From Arthrobacter liuii (lineage in GTDB: Bacteria > Actinomycetota > Actinomycetes > Actinomycetales > Micrococcaceae): a stretch of DNA of 64,000 bases. Of the stretch, positions 47,727-56,067 are shown one piece after another. The stretch covers positions 42,327 to 106,326 of the forward strand of contig NZ_BMFW01000013.1 of the NCBI RefSeq assembly GCF_014639275.1, given 5' to 3'. Made by a program: the position numbers and the translations under genes. The notes beneath the pieces are model-generated. The model had not been told where the DNA came from and made no database searches. It was given only the letters and a program-made list of their open reading frames with translations. How positions within the stretch are numbered: the stretch's first letter is position 1; each line of letters starts with the position of its first letter.

Positions 47727-47931
47727 CGCGCCGGAGCGGCATTGCGCTTAGCAAGCGTTTGCCCGATTATGTGGATTGGCGGTGTTCTCCAACCTTGTTG
47801 GGGGGAAGGCTGGACAGTCTTCGTCTCGGGGGGCATTCGTCAGGGGGTCCGGCTCCCGGTCTCAGCACGTCTGGAGGCGGGCCCCCACCTTACGGTTTTC
47901 GTGTCCCTTACAGTGCACACGGGGAACGCAA
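47727..47931. other. core intergenic region before the island junction
   Basis: About 205 bp without a credible gene, G-rich on the + strand. It ends at the terminator of the missing glnA. I see no other structure in it. Confidence 0.5.
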
Positions 47932-47963
47932 AAGGCGGCCACCGGATCACCGGTGGCCGCCTT
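47932..47963. terminator. glnA terminator left at the island border
   Basis: Perfect 14-base stem AAGGCGGCCACCGG / CCGGTGGCCGCCTT with loop ATCA. On the minus strand it lies about 40 bases after the glnA stop and is followed by TTTT, as expected for the glnA terminator. It can also act on the GNAT side. Confidence 0.85.
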
Positions 47964-48001
47964 CTTTGCTGTTTCAGCAGTCCTGCGGGGCAGGCTGCTG
48001 A

Positions 48002-48027
48002 CTACACGCCGTAGTAGAGCTCGAACT
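48002..48027 (-). other. 3' stub of glnA, probable attachment site (island left end)
   Basis: On the minus strand the bases read ...F-E-L-Y-Y-G-V-stop, with stop TAG at 48002-48004, exactly the end of type I glutamine synthetases (E-F-x-L-Y-Y-x-V). A canonical GAG codon would be next, but identity stops at 48027 and the previous in-frame codon becomes TAG. So about 26 bp of glnA remain, next to its own terminator. This is the usual trace of an element integrated in the 3' end of a gene, the intact copy being restored at the far end. No second copy is in the window. Confidence 0.75.
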
Positions 48028-48945
48028 AAACAATACTGATTGCCCCTTGTTGGGGACCGTTGAAATCCGCTAGATTCCGCGGTTTTTCGGTTGCCGGGGA
48101 TTGCCCGGTGATGACGTGTTGTGAACTTCTTGCGGACTATTTGCGGACTGGCGGTTCGAAAATACAAGGGAAGGGTTGGCACGGAAGTGGCAACTACAGC
48201 AGCACCGGCATACGCAATGATCGATCCAGGCAAGGCCTTCGACCTCGACATTGAACGAGCCAGCATGTTCATTGGTATGGCCAGGGAGTGGACACCAGGC
48301 AGCGCCGGCCGGGAGGTCGAGCGGAACGGCATGGGCTGGAGGATCCTCCGGGCGTACCACGGCCTCCGGCACCCATGAACTGGACATGATGACCGGCGAG
48401 GAACGGTACGAACTGTTGACGGATCCGAATGCCCCGTTGCGGCTAGTGTTCGGCACTCCCCGGCTGGCGTGGGGGTCCCACACTGACCACCGTGACGTGC
48501 TGAATCCCGAGGGCAGCCCGGATTCCATGTCTTGCCAGCACTCGCGGGACATCCTGAATACCGACCGGCGTGTATATTGCTATCCAGCAATTCGACAGCC
48601 TGGACGTCAACGGCCAGGTGGTCAGCACCAGCCCTGAAGTCCTCGTGCAGGTAGACGTTCAGAACATGTGGCAGGGTGACCTCCTGCGGCTTGGGCAGCG
48701 GGTGTATCGCAGCCGCGGAACAGATCGCCAGGATCTCACGGAACAGCATTATCAGACCATGGGAAGCATACGGCTGGGCAAGATAGGCCAAGTCAGTATC
48801 TCCGAGTCCCAGTCTCAGAAAGGCTCGGTCCCCTGAGGTGTGAGCAGCCCCGGCCGGTTCTCGCTGCGGGTCCTACCGGCCCTGTCGTTGCCGGTTTAGC
48901 AGACGACGCCGATGAGTCCCGTGATGTTCCGGCTATATTGCAGTC
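48028..48945. other. island left margin without a clear gene
   Basis: About 900 bp with several short open frames on both strands, none with convincing composition or a known family. The best, GTG 48187 to 48378 (63 codons, MIDPGKAFDLDIERAS...), seems to continue in another frame as MMTGEERYELLTDPN, so a broken gene is possible. Likely degraded DNA. Confidence 0.4.
48934..48939 (+). promoter_or_regulatory. -10 hexamer of a leaderless promoter (mini-ORF)
   Basis: TATATT followed by exactly six bases (GCAGTC) and the ATG at 48946. Confidence 0.55.
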
Positions 48946-49032
48946 ATGACTCAATACCCATGCCCGTACTGTAATCACAACCTGGTTGCCAATAAATACC
49001 TCCATACTTCACTGGCCAACGGTGAAGTATGA
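48946..49032 (+). CDS. 28-residue zinc-ribbon-like mini-protein
   Basis: Short frame beginning MTQYPCPYCNHN and ending HTSLANGEV. CPYC and nearby His residues (H11, H20) could bind zinc, like one half of a zinc ribbon. The ATG is six bases from a TATATT -10, so it would be the first codon of a leaderless mRNA. Its TGA overlaps the ATG of the next gene (ATGA), so it may drive that gene's translation. It may instead be the start codon region of a leader with no function as a protein. Confidence 0.5.
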   Translation: MTQYPCPYCNHNLVANKYLHTSLANGEV

Positions 49033-49964
49033 GTGAAGTACCCGCTTGGATACAGGCCATTACTTCGATCTTTACTCTCTTCGCTGCCATAGCTGCTGGC
49101 ATCTATGCGGCAAAGGCGGCCGGTCATACGCAAAGGCAAGCGAATGCAGCGGACGACCAGGTGAAGGTAGCAAAGGAAGCCTTGGATATTACGCGATCAC
49201 AGGCAGCGGTCGTGGAGGAGCATGGCGAACATCAAATGAGAATATCCCTTGAGAGCCTGGACGTGGCGCGTCAGGAGGCGGATCGACAAGTTCAAGAAGC
49301 ACAGGCCGCATATCGGCGATACGAAGAGTCAAGACTTGACGCAGTTATCCCTGTGGTCCTGGCGACAGTTCGGCGCCCCGGCTGGTTCATTGGAATGAAG
49401 GAAATGTATGCGCCCGGCCGGTGGACGGATAACTGGGAGCCGATATCCCAGGTCCAACATATTGAAGATAGCCAGGGCGATGTAATCAAATTTCAGATCC
49501 GACTAGATGTCGTTATTGAAAACCTATCGTCGTCCCAAACGGCCCGTGTCGACATAATCAAAGACGGAAACGGTGACGTGATTGATCTCCCTCGCGGAGA
49601 ACCACTAGTCTTGCGGCCGCTTGAAGTACGCGCTCTCGCTTGGACACGCAATCTCACGCCTGCCACGCTGGCGACCGAGGACGGCATTAATGACCCAAAG
49701 AACTCGTGCTTCGATCTAACTATGTGGGTACGCGATCTCGGGATGAACGTGCGTGATACTTACCAATTCAGCTCCGACCTTCGTCTTTTCAGCCGAGACG
49801 GGTCACGGCTAGTTGTGACACCCGTGCCTGCACACGATTGGACCGAAAACGTTGCCCAACCGCTACCGGAGCGGTTTTACGAAAGACTTGACCGCCGGAA
49901 AATAACATCAGACCTGAGCGGGTCGGGCACCGTAACTTCTGAAATACAAAAGGACCGGGCCTGA
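49029..49964 (+). CDS. membrane-anchored coiled-coil protein of unknown function
   Basis: A 311-residue island protein. One N-terminal transmembrane helix (about 8-28, IQAITSIFTLFAAIAAGIYA) precedes a long coiled coil (about 32-105; QVKVAKEALDITRSQAAVV, SLDVARQEADRQVQEAQ). A beta-rich soluble domain follows (about 106-290). No family is recognised. Base composition is AT-richer than the core genes. It starts inside the stop of the mini-ORF and has no own ribosome-binding site, suggesting coupling. Orientation is probably N-out/C-in or the reverse; unresolved. Confidence 0.75.
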   Translation: MSEVPAWIQAITSIFTLFAAIAAGIYAAKAAGHTQRQANAADDQVKVAKEALDITRSQAAVVEEHGEHQMRISLESLDVARQEADRQVQEAQAAYRRYEESRLDAVIPVVLATVRRPGWFIGMKEMYAPGRWTDNWEPISQVQHIEDSQGDVIKFQIRLDVVIENLSSSQTARVDIIKDGNGDVIDLPRGEPLVLRPLEVRALAWTRNLTPATLATEDGINDPKNSCFDLTMWVRDLGMNVRDTYQFSSDLRLFSRDGSRLVVTPVPAHDWTENVAQPLPERFYERLDRRKITSDLSGSGTVTSEIQKDRA

Positions 49965-50051
49965 TTCACCTTCCAGTCTGGCCGCTGCATCTGAGCTGAC
50001 GATCCAACTAGCTTGGATCCCTGCGCTCCAAAAAATCGGAGCTTAGTCAGT

Positions 50052-50057
50052 TAGACT
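50052..50057 (+). promoter_or_regulatory. -10 hexamer of a leaderless promoter (unknown gene)
   Basis: TAGACT, seven bases (CCGGTGC), ATG at 50065. Confidence 0.5.
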
Positions 50058-50064
50058 CCGGTGC

Positions 50065-50592
50065 ATGAACCCCCCAATGTGGACCTTGGCGCTACAAGGG
50101 TTCCGGAAAGCGCATGCAAGGCATGACAGAGACCGGCTGACGACGGATCCCACACGAGTCTTCATTTCCGCTGCTGAATGCGTGTATTGGGCGGCGACGA
50201 TAGACGAGCGACTACGAGAGTGGCCAGGCTACAAGGGCTTTACCGACACCCACCCAGTCGGCTCGCTGCTGCCTGGCGTTCGTTACGTACGCAACCTCAA
50301 AACCCATATCCTTCCAATGACGCTGCAGCGAGTAGAGGGGAAAATGTATCCCGTTATATATCCGGTGGTTTACGCCGAAGTTGTATGGCTTCCCCTGGAA
50401 CAACTGCCAAAGCCAAGTAGAACCTCGAAATACATCGAATTGCAGGAGAGGTCCTATAGCGAGCAAATGGCTGGCTCACCGACTCGGAATACTCTTTATC
50501 GGCTCATGGAAGGATTTGCTGACTTAGAGGCTCTGCCCAATTCCCCCTTTGAGGAATCTTCCTGGTTTGTATCCACGACGAACGACGGGTGA
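50065..50592 (+). CDS. hypothetical protein of the island
   Basis: A 175-residue soluble protein with no signal or membrane segment and no family I know. It is rich in aromatic residues (WGYKGF-like patches: EWPGYKGFT, VIYPVVYAEVVWLP). The mid part DTHPVGSLLPGVRYVRNLKTH and VEGKMYPVIYPVV suggests a beta-rich fold. A -10 hexamer seven bases before ATG points to a leaderless mRNA. It ends about 12 bp before the beheaded recombinase fragment. Confidence 0.65.
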   Translation: MNPPMWTLALQGFRKAHARHDRDRLTTDPTRVFISAAECVYWAATIDERLREWPGYKGFTDTHPVGSLLPGVRYVRNLKTHILPMTLQRVEGKMYPVIYPVVYAEVVWLPLEQLPKPSRTSKYIELQERSYSEQMAGSPTRNTLYRLMEGFADLEALPNSPFEESSWFVSTTNDG

Positions 50593-50604
50593 GTATTCAC
50601 GGTC

Positions 50605-50976
50605 TTGGGGCACCGGGGGATCGGCTTCCGGTCGCTGGCTGAGCCCTGGCTGGACACGACTAGCGCGCACGGGAAACTGATCTTTGACATGTTCGCGTCT
50701 TTGGCCGAGTACGAACGGTCCCGGTTGTCCGAACGCACCAGGGCAGGGCTGGCGGCCGCGAAAGCCCGCGGCCGGCTGGGCGGCCGTCCGCCGGCTATGA
50801 CTCCGGCGAAACTCGAGGCGGCAAAGGACCTGCGTCGCCAGGGAAGGAAACTCCACGAGATCGCCGAAACCCTGAGTGTGAGCATGTCTACCCTCACTAG
50901 GGCGCTCGGCCCGCGAACGGCAAGCAAGCACCGGAATCGGCCACCGTTCGGAAGGCTGCTTAAGTCAGTTCCGTGA
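50605..50976 (+). pseudogene. serine recombinase (resolvase/invertase), N-terminus missing
   Basis: Only the C-terminal half of a Tn3/Hin-type site-specific recombinase remains. The frame begins at about 50600 with GIGFRSLAEPWLDTTSA, then LIFDMFASLAEYERSRLSERTRAGL, ARGRLGGRPP and a C-terminal helix-turn-helix (LRRQGRKLHEIAETLSVSMSTLTRAL). The catalytic N-terminal domain with the active Ser and the YxR(V/L)S motif is absent, and what precedes is unrelated. It is therefore a broken relic of a transposon or integration event. Confidence 0.85.
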
Positions 50977-51178
50977 GGAGATGAGTGGCGGACCAATGTT
51001 TCGTTTTGTCGTACGAATGTCATATTGCCTAGATGGGCATGACCGGCGCCGTAGTTCCAGAGGCAACCCGGAACGCTCCTGGGAAGAGGACGATTAGTCC
51101 TATCGGGCCTGCCTGTTGCAGTGAGTCCCGACTCATAAAGAAGTGAGACACCCTGCCGACAAGCGGAAAGGACCGATC

Positions 51179-51385
51179 ATGACAAGCAACCAGGATGCCC
51201 CGCTGGGATGGTTCCATGCGGTCAAAACACGGGATGCGGTCGCTCAGACCCGGGACGGATGGCCCTATTTTGAGGCTAACGCGCGGGGTTCCGATCCAAC
51301 TGGAGCAACTGTATTCGAGATCCGTTTCGGTGACGGCGAGTGGATGCTGGCGGTCGAAGGTGACCTGTTGAAGCGCGATCAGTAG
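51179..51385 (+). CDS. small hypothetical protein
   Basis: A 68-residue acidic, probably cytosolic protein (MTSNQDAPLGWFHAVKTRD, ending VEGDLLKRDQ). GGAAAGGA seven bases before the ATG gives it a real ribosome-binding site. It lies 130 bp before the methyltransferase gene, on the same strand. No motif is recognised; a control protein for the following system is possible, but it has no helix-turn-helix. Confidence 0.6.
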   Translation: MTSNQDAPLGWFHAVKTRDAVAQTRDGWPYFEANARGSDPTGATVFEIRFGDGEWMLAVEGDLLKRDQ

Positions 51386-51501
51386 CTTCGCACCGGGTGC
51401 GCTAGCTACTTTCCGCAACACACCTCGGACCGAGACAGGGATCACCAGCCGACCCGCTCCAGGGTTTAGGCGGATATTCCGGCTTACTCGCTGTAGCCAG
51501 C

Positions 51502-51507
51502 TAGAAT
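51502..51507 (+). promoter_or_regulatory. -10 hexamer of a leaderless methyltransferase promoter
   Basis: TAGAAT, seven bases (CCTAGGC), ATG at 51515. It is the only obvious promoter for the five-gene system. Confidence 0.6.
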
Positions 51508-51514
51508 CCTAGGC

Positions 51515-52669
51515 ATGGCCAAACCTCTACGACTCATTGATCTCTTTGCTGGCGCAGGCGGAATGACCGAAGGGTTTGAGGCCACCGGCAAGTTTAAGAC
51601 GATTGTCGCAGTTGAACACGACCAGCACGCCGCTGCCACCTATGCGCTCAATCATCAGGCTGAGCGCGTTTACGCGGGAAAAATCGAGGATTGGCTTGAG
51701 GAAGGGCGGGTTCCTGAAGCCGATGTGATCATCGGCGGACCTCCTTGCCAGGGATTTTCGGCTTTGGGTAAGCAAGACGTCTTGGATGAGCGAAATTTTC
51801 TTTGGCAGAAATATGCGGAAACGATAATAGCGGCCAAGCCGAAGTACTTCGTCGTCGAGAATGTGCGCCAATTTTTGAAGTCTGATCAATATGAAGAGTT
51901 TGAACGCTGGACTCGACCGGGGAACCCGCTGGAGAAGTACGTTCTTCAGCCGTACCTTTTAAACGCCGCTGACTTTGGTGCTTATCAGTCGCGCGTGCGC
52001 AGTATCGTGATCGGCCGCTTGAGGGAACTCCCTGAAGTGCCCGAACCCGAAGGCGCATACAGCGGTCGCCATCGGACGGTCGGAGAAGCTTTTGCCTCAA
52101 TTGACACGCACGTAGTCGAAACGACCTTCCCGAAGGTGTCCTTCGAGTACAACGGGCAGCGAATCCCCGGGCCGTACAGTACGCAGGATCTGCATGTCAC
52201 CAGGAACTATACGCAACTCTCACTCGACAGGTTCAGGGAAATTCCGGTCGGAGGAAACAGGTTCGACATTCCTCCGGAATTGCTGGCTAACTGTTGGAAG
52301 AATCATACGACCGGTTCAGGCGACGTGATGGGAAGGCTGCGCAATGACCGCCCTTCGGTGACCATTCGAACAGAATTCTTCAAGCCCGAAAAGGGCAGGT
52401 ATCTTCACCCCAATCCGAACGTGCACCGGGCAATCACGCACTATGAGGCAGCACGGCTCCAGGGGTTCCCGGATGACTACAAGTGGGCAGGATCGAAGAC
52501 TTCCATAGCTCGTCAAATCGGTAACGCGGTCCCGGTGCAGCTAGCAAGCCACCTGGCGAACCTTATTGCCGCCCAATTTCTTGCCGAGGCCGTCTTCTCC
52601 GGCAAGGAGTCTTTAGACTCGACAGTCATAGCTCCGCTAGCACCGGCTTTGGTAGGGCATCCAGCCTGA
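51515..52669 (+). CDS. DNA (cytosine-5)-methyltransferase
   Basis: Methylates C5 of cytosine in a defined DNA site, marking host DNA. The 384 residues carry motif I FAGAGG (11-16), motif IV GGPPCQGFSALG with nucleophile Cys78, motif VI ENV (115-117), motif VIII QSRVR (158-162) and motif X RQIGNAVP (333-340). The variable target-recognition region (about 175-280) is short, so a simple site is likely; the specificity cannot be read. It opens the defence operon; the next gene begins 57 bases on. No Vsr mismatch endonuclease gene is near. Confidence 0.95.
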   Translation: MAKPLRLIDLFAGAGGMTEGFEATGKFKTIVAVEHDQHAAATYALNHQAERVYAGKIEDWLEEGRVPEADVIIGGPPCQGFSALGKQDVLDERNFLWQKYAETIIAAKPKYFVVENVRQFLKSDQYEEFERWTRPGNPLEKYVLQPYLLNAADFGAYQSRVRSIVIGRLRELPEVPEPEGAYSGRHRTVGEAFASIDTHVVETTFPKVSFEYNGQRIPGPYSTQDLHVTRNYTQLSLDRFREIPVGGNRFDIPPELLANCWKNHTTGSGDVMGRLRNDRPSVTIRTEFFKPEKGRYLHPNPNVHRAITHYEAARLQGFPDDYKWAGSKTSIARQIGNAVPVQLASHLANLIAAQFLAEAVFSGKESLDSTVIAPLAPALVGHPA

Positions 52670-52726
52670 TAGAACTGTCTTACAACAGCGTTTTTCTGAC
52701 ATACACCGATCCTGTGGGGGAGCAAC

Positions 52727-55700
52727 TTGCCAGCCGATTTCTGGGCGGACACAAATAGCGGTCTGAGTCGCTTCGTCGCAAGCGAGACACTTCAAGCGCT
52801 GAACGCTTATAAAGCCCGCCCGGACTTGATTCGCGAACACAGCAACATTGAACAGGCCATCACTCAGAGCGGTTACGGCCGCAAACAGCTGAATGAGCTT
52901 ATTCAAAATGCGGCAGATGCTGTAGACCTTCCAAACGGCCGAATACGCATCGTGCTGACCGACGGAACGTTGTACTGCGCCAACGAAGGATCACCGTTTA
53001 CTGAGGCGGGTTACCGCACCCTGATGCTCTCGCATTCCTCTGAGAAGAGAGACGACCAGATCGGGCGGTTCGGGCTTGGCTTCAAGTCCGTCATTCAGAT
53101 TTCGGACTCCCCGCAGATCTTCAGCAAGAGCGGTTCCGTCAGTTGGGACCGCCGGCACAGCACCGAACTCCTTGAACCGTTGCGGCCGGGACTGGGTTCG
53201 TATCCCGTCTTGCGAATCGGCACCCCGGTCAATCCTGCCGCTGCTGCCAGCTCAGATCCGGTTCTTGACGAACTCATGGCCTGGGCTACTACGGTGGTAA
53301 AGCTCCCCTTGGTTCAGCAGGCTGCATGGCTAAGCGAGGAAATGCGCAAGTTTCCCCACGAGTTTTTGCTTTTCTCACAAAACATAGGCCTCCTTGAGTT
53401 CGACAACAGAATAGAAGGCACTCTTACTGCCTGGTCTGCACGCCGCGACGGCTCCGACGTCCTCCTCGAAAACGATGATGTCCAGGAGGAATGGCGGATT
53501 TTCCGATACAAGCATCACGTCACTCCCCAGGCGGCCGTCGAGGCAGGATCAATCGCAGCCCGTGAAACGGTGGACGTCACTTGGGCAGTACCCATCAAGG
53601 GCAACGCACGTCGTCAACGCGGTTCTTTCTGGAACTACTTCCCAACAAGCCACACCACCTCACTAAGAGGAATTGTGAACGCGGCCTTCAAGATGAATGA
53701 AGACCGCCACAGCATGCTTCACACGCTCTACAACAAGGAAATTCTGCAGAAAGCCGTCCCGATGATGATTGCCGGGGCGTTGGCATCCTTCCGGGACGAC
53801 GCCGACCCTGCCAGTTTCCTAGACTTACTGCCCGCACGTGGGCGGGAAGCCCCCTCGTGGGCTGACTCTGTCATCAATGAACCCATCTTCGTCGCACTAG
53901 CCGCGGTCCCATGCCTGCCCGACAGGGCCGGCGAGCTGCAGCTCATTTCGAATCTCTTGTTCCCGCCAGATATGGATGAAGCCACTCGCCTTGAGGAGAT
54001 GTGGGATAGCTGGGTCGGGCTTGATCGGCCTTGGCTCCATAGTTCGGCTTCCACGACGAAGGAGCGGCGGCTTATGGTACGACGTCTCTTGGGTCTTGCG
54101 AACAAGGGGAGGGCCCCGGTTGAACTATGGCTTGAAGAGATTACCTACGGCCGCCGGCTGGACGATTTCGAAAACGCCCTTCGGATGGCGGTCGAGATCG
54201 ACAAGCATCACCCGGATCACCGGACAGCGATGCGCCGGAGCCGCATTGTGCTTATGCAGGATGGCAGTGCCCGTCCGCCGATTACTTCTAAAGTTTTCCT
54301 CCCGATAGACGAAGAGGATGAGGGAGATAACCTCGTCTCTTATGAGTTGCTCCACCACGGCGACGTAAGCACTCTTCTCAAGGCGCTGGACTTCCAAGCC
54401 CTTGATAACAGAGGCAAGGTTGACCGCATCGCCCGCCAAGTCGCAAAGGACTACGAGGACGAGAGTGCAGCCGAATCTCTATGGCGGCTTTCTCGCGCCC
54501 TGCCGGTTCCGGAGATGCTTGCCATTATCGGCGACCGCCTTGATATCGGTAAGCTCCGCGTCAGGTCAAAGGACGGCCGGTGGCGTCCGACCGCCGACAT
54601 CTGGCTGCCTAACGGTCTCATCCCCGCTAACAGCATCGGTGACGAACACCTTCTCGTTGATGACCTCTTTCATCGACAAGACCTCAACCTGCTGAAAAAC
54701 CTAGAAGTGAAGAGCAACTTAGCGGAGCCCGTCACGGTGAAAAGTGGGCCATCCTACGACCTATGGAAGTCTGCTGAGGCTGCAAGAATTTCTGCTGACT
54801 CAAGAAATTCACCCGTGCCAGTGTCAGAAGCATCCCTTCGTTTCAGCCCGGTATTGGCCACATCCGGCCTTCACCTCTTGTGCAAAGCATCCATCCGCAC
54901 TCGGGAAAAGGTAACTCAGAGGATCCTCTCTAACACTCAATACAAGACAAAAGTCGAATTCAGCAGTACCTACAAGAACGCACAAATCATTGATGGGCCG
55001 GATATGTGGTGGGTGCGGAACTATGGTGTCCTGCAAACCCGACTCGACTTGGTGGACGTGAAATATTGCGCTGGAGCCGTTGAGGGGATTCCTGTGGGAT
55101 TCCTTCCCTACCCAGGGCCATCCCATGCCGAAAAGCTGGAGCTTCCAGACTCCGTCGACAAGGTCAATTGGGGCTACGCGCTGCCGTTGGCCGAGCAGAA
55201 ACTCCCATGCGGGCGCGTTCATGAACTGTATGGACTACTGGCAAAGCACGGCGTCCGTCGACCGGCGGAACTACTAGTCCAACAGCCTGACGGCACCACT
55301 ACGCGATACCCTGCCGAGTTCATCGTGGTTGCCGAAGACAACGACACCTACCAGTTCCTTCTAAAGTCCGCCAAGGTCCCGGCACTTTATACAGGGAACC
55401 CAGAACTGACCGAACCCCTCTCGGAGCGATGGAAACTCCAGGCAGTCAAAGTGGAGTTTTTTAGCGCCTTCGAACACGTGAAAGATGAAGAATCGGAAAC
55501 TGAGACCATCAGTGCCCTGTATCCCCTCCTTCACCAGATTGAATCGAAGATTAGGCGAAGCACCAAGTGCATCCCGTGTCTGTCCCTACGAACTGTACGT
55601 TCAAACAGCTACAACGAAGACCAAGACGTGGAACACCACGAGTCGTTTCGCGACGGCTCCAACTTTTACTATGCGTCCACTCTGTCCAGCAGAAGGCTAC

Positions 55701-56065
55701 TCACCGCCCTGCTTGAGGATGCTGGCAGCTCCCGCCGCGCCGCAGATGTCGAAGCAGAGATGAGGCGGCTTGCCAAGGTAGAGCGCACGCTCCGGGGACC
55801 CGATCCCGAGCCGGACCCAGAGCCTGAACACCTCAAGACACACGCCAGCGGATTCATCCCGCTTGACGCATCCAGGAACCTCAGCGAACAGATGACGCTG
55901 ATCGAACGAGCAGTTCTTCGTTACCTCGACACCCCTGACGCAAATGTTTTTGATCTGAGGCTTAACTTCGAGGTCGATATCTCCCAAGGCATCACAAATG
56001 AGGCGAGCAGTAAGGTCACAGAAAATGTGTCGAAGCTCGGTGGTCAAGCAAGGTTCGAGGACTAA
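52727..56065 (+). CDS. large sacsin-type GHKL ATPase of the defence system
   Basis: A 1112-residue protein whose N-terminus (about 45-130) is a sacsin-like HATPase fold: N-box LNELIQNAADA, G1-like ANEGSPF and G2 GRFGLGFKSV. The usual Asp of G1 (DNG) is replaced by Asn-Glu-Gly, as seen in some sacsin-like proteins, so ATP binding is plausible and hydrolysis uncertain. The remaining 900 residues have no recognised domain. TTG start after GGGGGAG. The MORC-like gene starts two bases after its stop. Role by context: an ATP-driven switch or chaperone that controls the nuclease. Confidence 0.85.
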   Translation: MPADFWADTNSGLSRFVASETLQALNAYKARPDLIREHSNIEQAITQSGYGRKQLNELIQNAADAVDLPNGRIRIVLTDGTLYCANEGSPFTEAGYRTLMLSHSSEKRDDQIGRFGLGFKSVIQISDSPQIFSKSGSVSWDRRHSTELLEPLRPGLGSYPVLRIGTPVNPAAAASSDPVLDELMAWATTVVKLPLVQQAAWLSEEMRKFPHEFLLFSQNIGLLEFDNRIEGTLTAWSARRDGSDVLLENDDVQEEWRIFRYKHHVTPQAAVEAGSIAARETVDVTWAVPIKGNARRQRGSFWNYFPTSHTTSLRGIVNAAFKMNEDRHSMLHTLYNKEILQKAVPMMIAGALASFRDDADPASFLDLLPARGREAPSWADSVINEPIFVALAAVPCLPDRAGELQLISNLLFPPDMDEATRLEEMWDSWVGLDRPWLHSSASTTKERRLMVRRLLGLANKGRAPVELWLEEITYGRRLDDFENALRMAVEIDKHHPDHRTAMRRSRIVLMQDGSARPPITSKVFLPIDEEDEGDNLVSYELLHHGDVSTLLKALDFQALDNRGKVDRIARQVAKDYEDESAAESLWRLSRALPVPEMLAIIGDRLDIGKLRVRSKDGRWRPTADIWLPNGLIPANSIGDEHLLVDDLFHRQDLNLLKNLEVKSNLAEPVTVKSGPSYDLWKSAEAARISADSRNSPVPVSEASLRFSPVLATSGLHLLCKASIRTREKVTQRILSNTQYKTKVEFSSTYKNAQIIDGPDMWWVRNYGVLQTRLDLVDVKYCAGAVEGIPVGFLPYPGPSHAEKLELPDSVDKVNWGYALPLAEQKLPCGRVHELYGLLAKHGVRRPAELLVQQPDGTTTRYPAEFIVVAEDNDTYQFLLKSAKVPALYTGNPELTEPLSERWKLQAVKVEFFSAFEHVKDEESETETISALYPLLHQIESKIRRSTKCIPCLSLRTVRSNSYNEDQDVEHHESFRDGSNFYYASTLSSRRLLTALLEDAGSSRRAADVEAEMRRLAKVERTLRGPDPEPDPEPEHLKTHASGFIPLDASRNLSEQMTLIERAVLRYLDTPDANVFDLRLNFEVDISQGITNEASSKVTENVSKLGGQARFED

Positions 56066-56067
56066 AA

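Noticed and set aside
47862..48791. 309-codon minus-strand frame over the island junction
   Set aside because: It reads the glnA stub in the wrong frame (CLVRALLRR) and crosses the glnA terminator, so it is not a gene.
48570..48836. 88-codon plus-strand frame (MYIAIQQFDSLDVNG...)
   Set aside because: No ribosome-binding site, no -10 at the right distance, no homologous family known; left in the unassigned stretch.
51029..51445. 138-codon minus-strand frame between the recombinase relic and the methyltransferase
   Set aside because: It overlaps the better supported 51179 gene, which has a proper ribosome-binding site.
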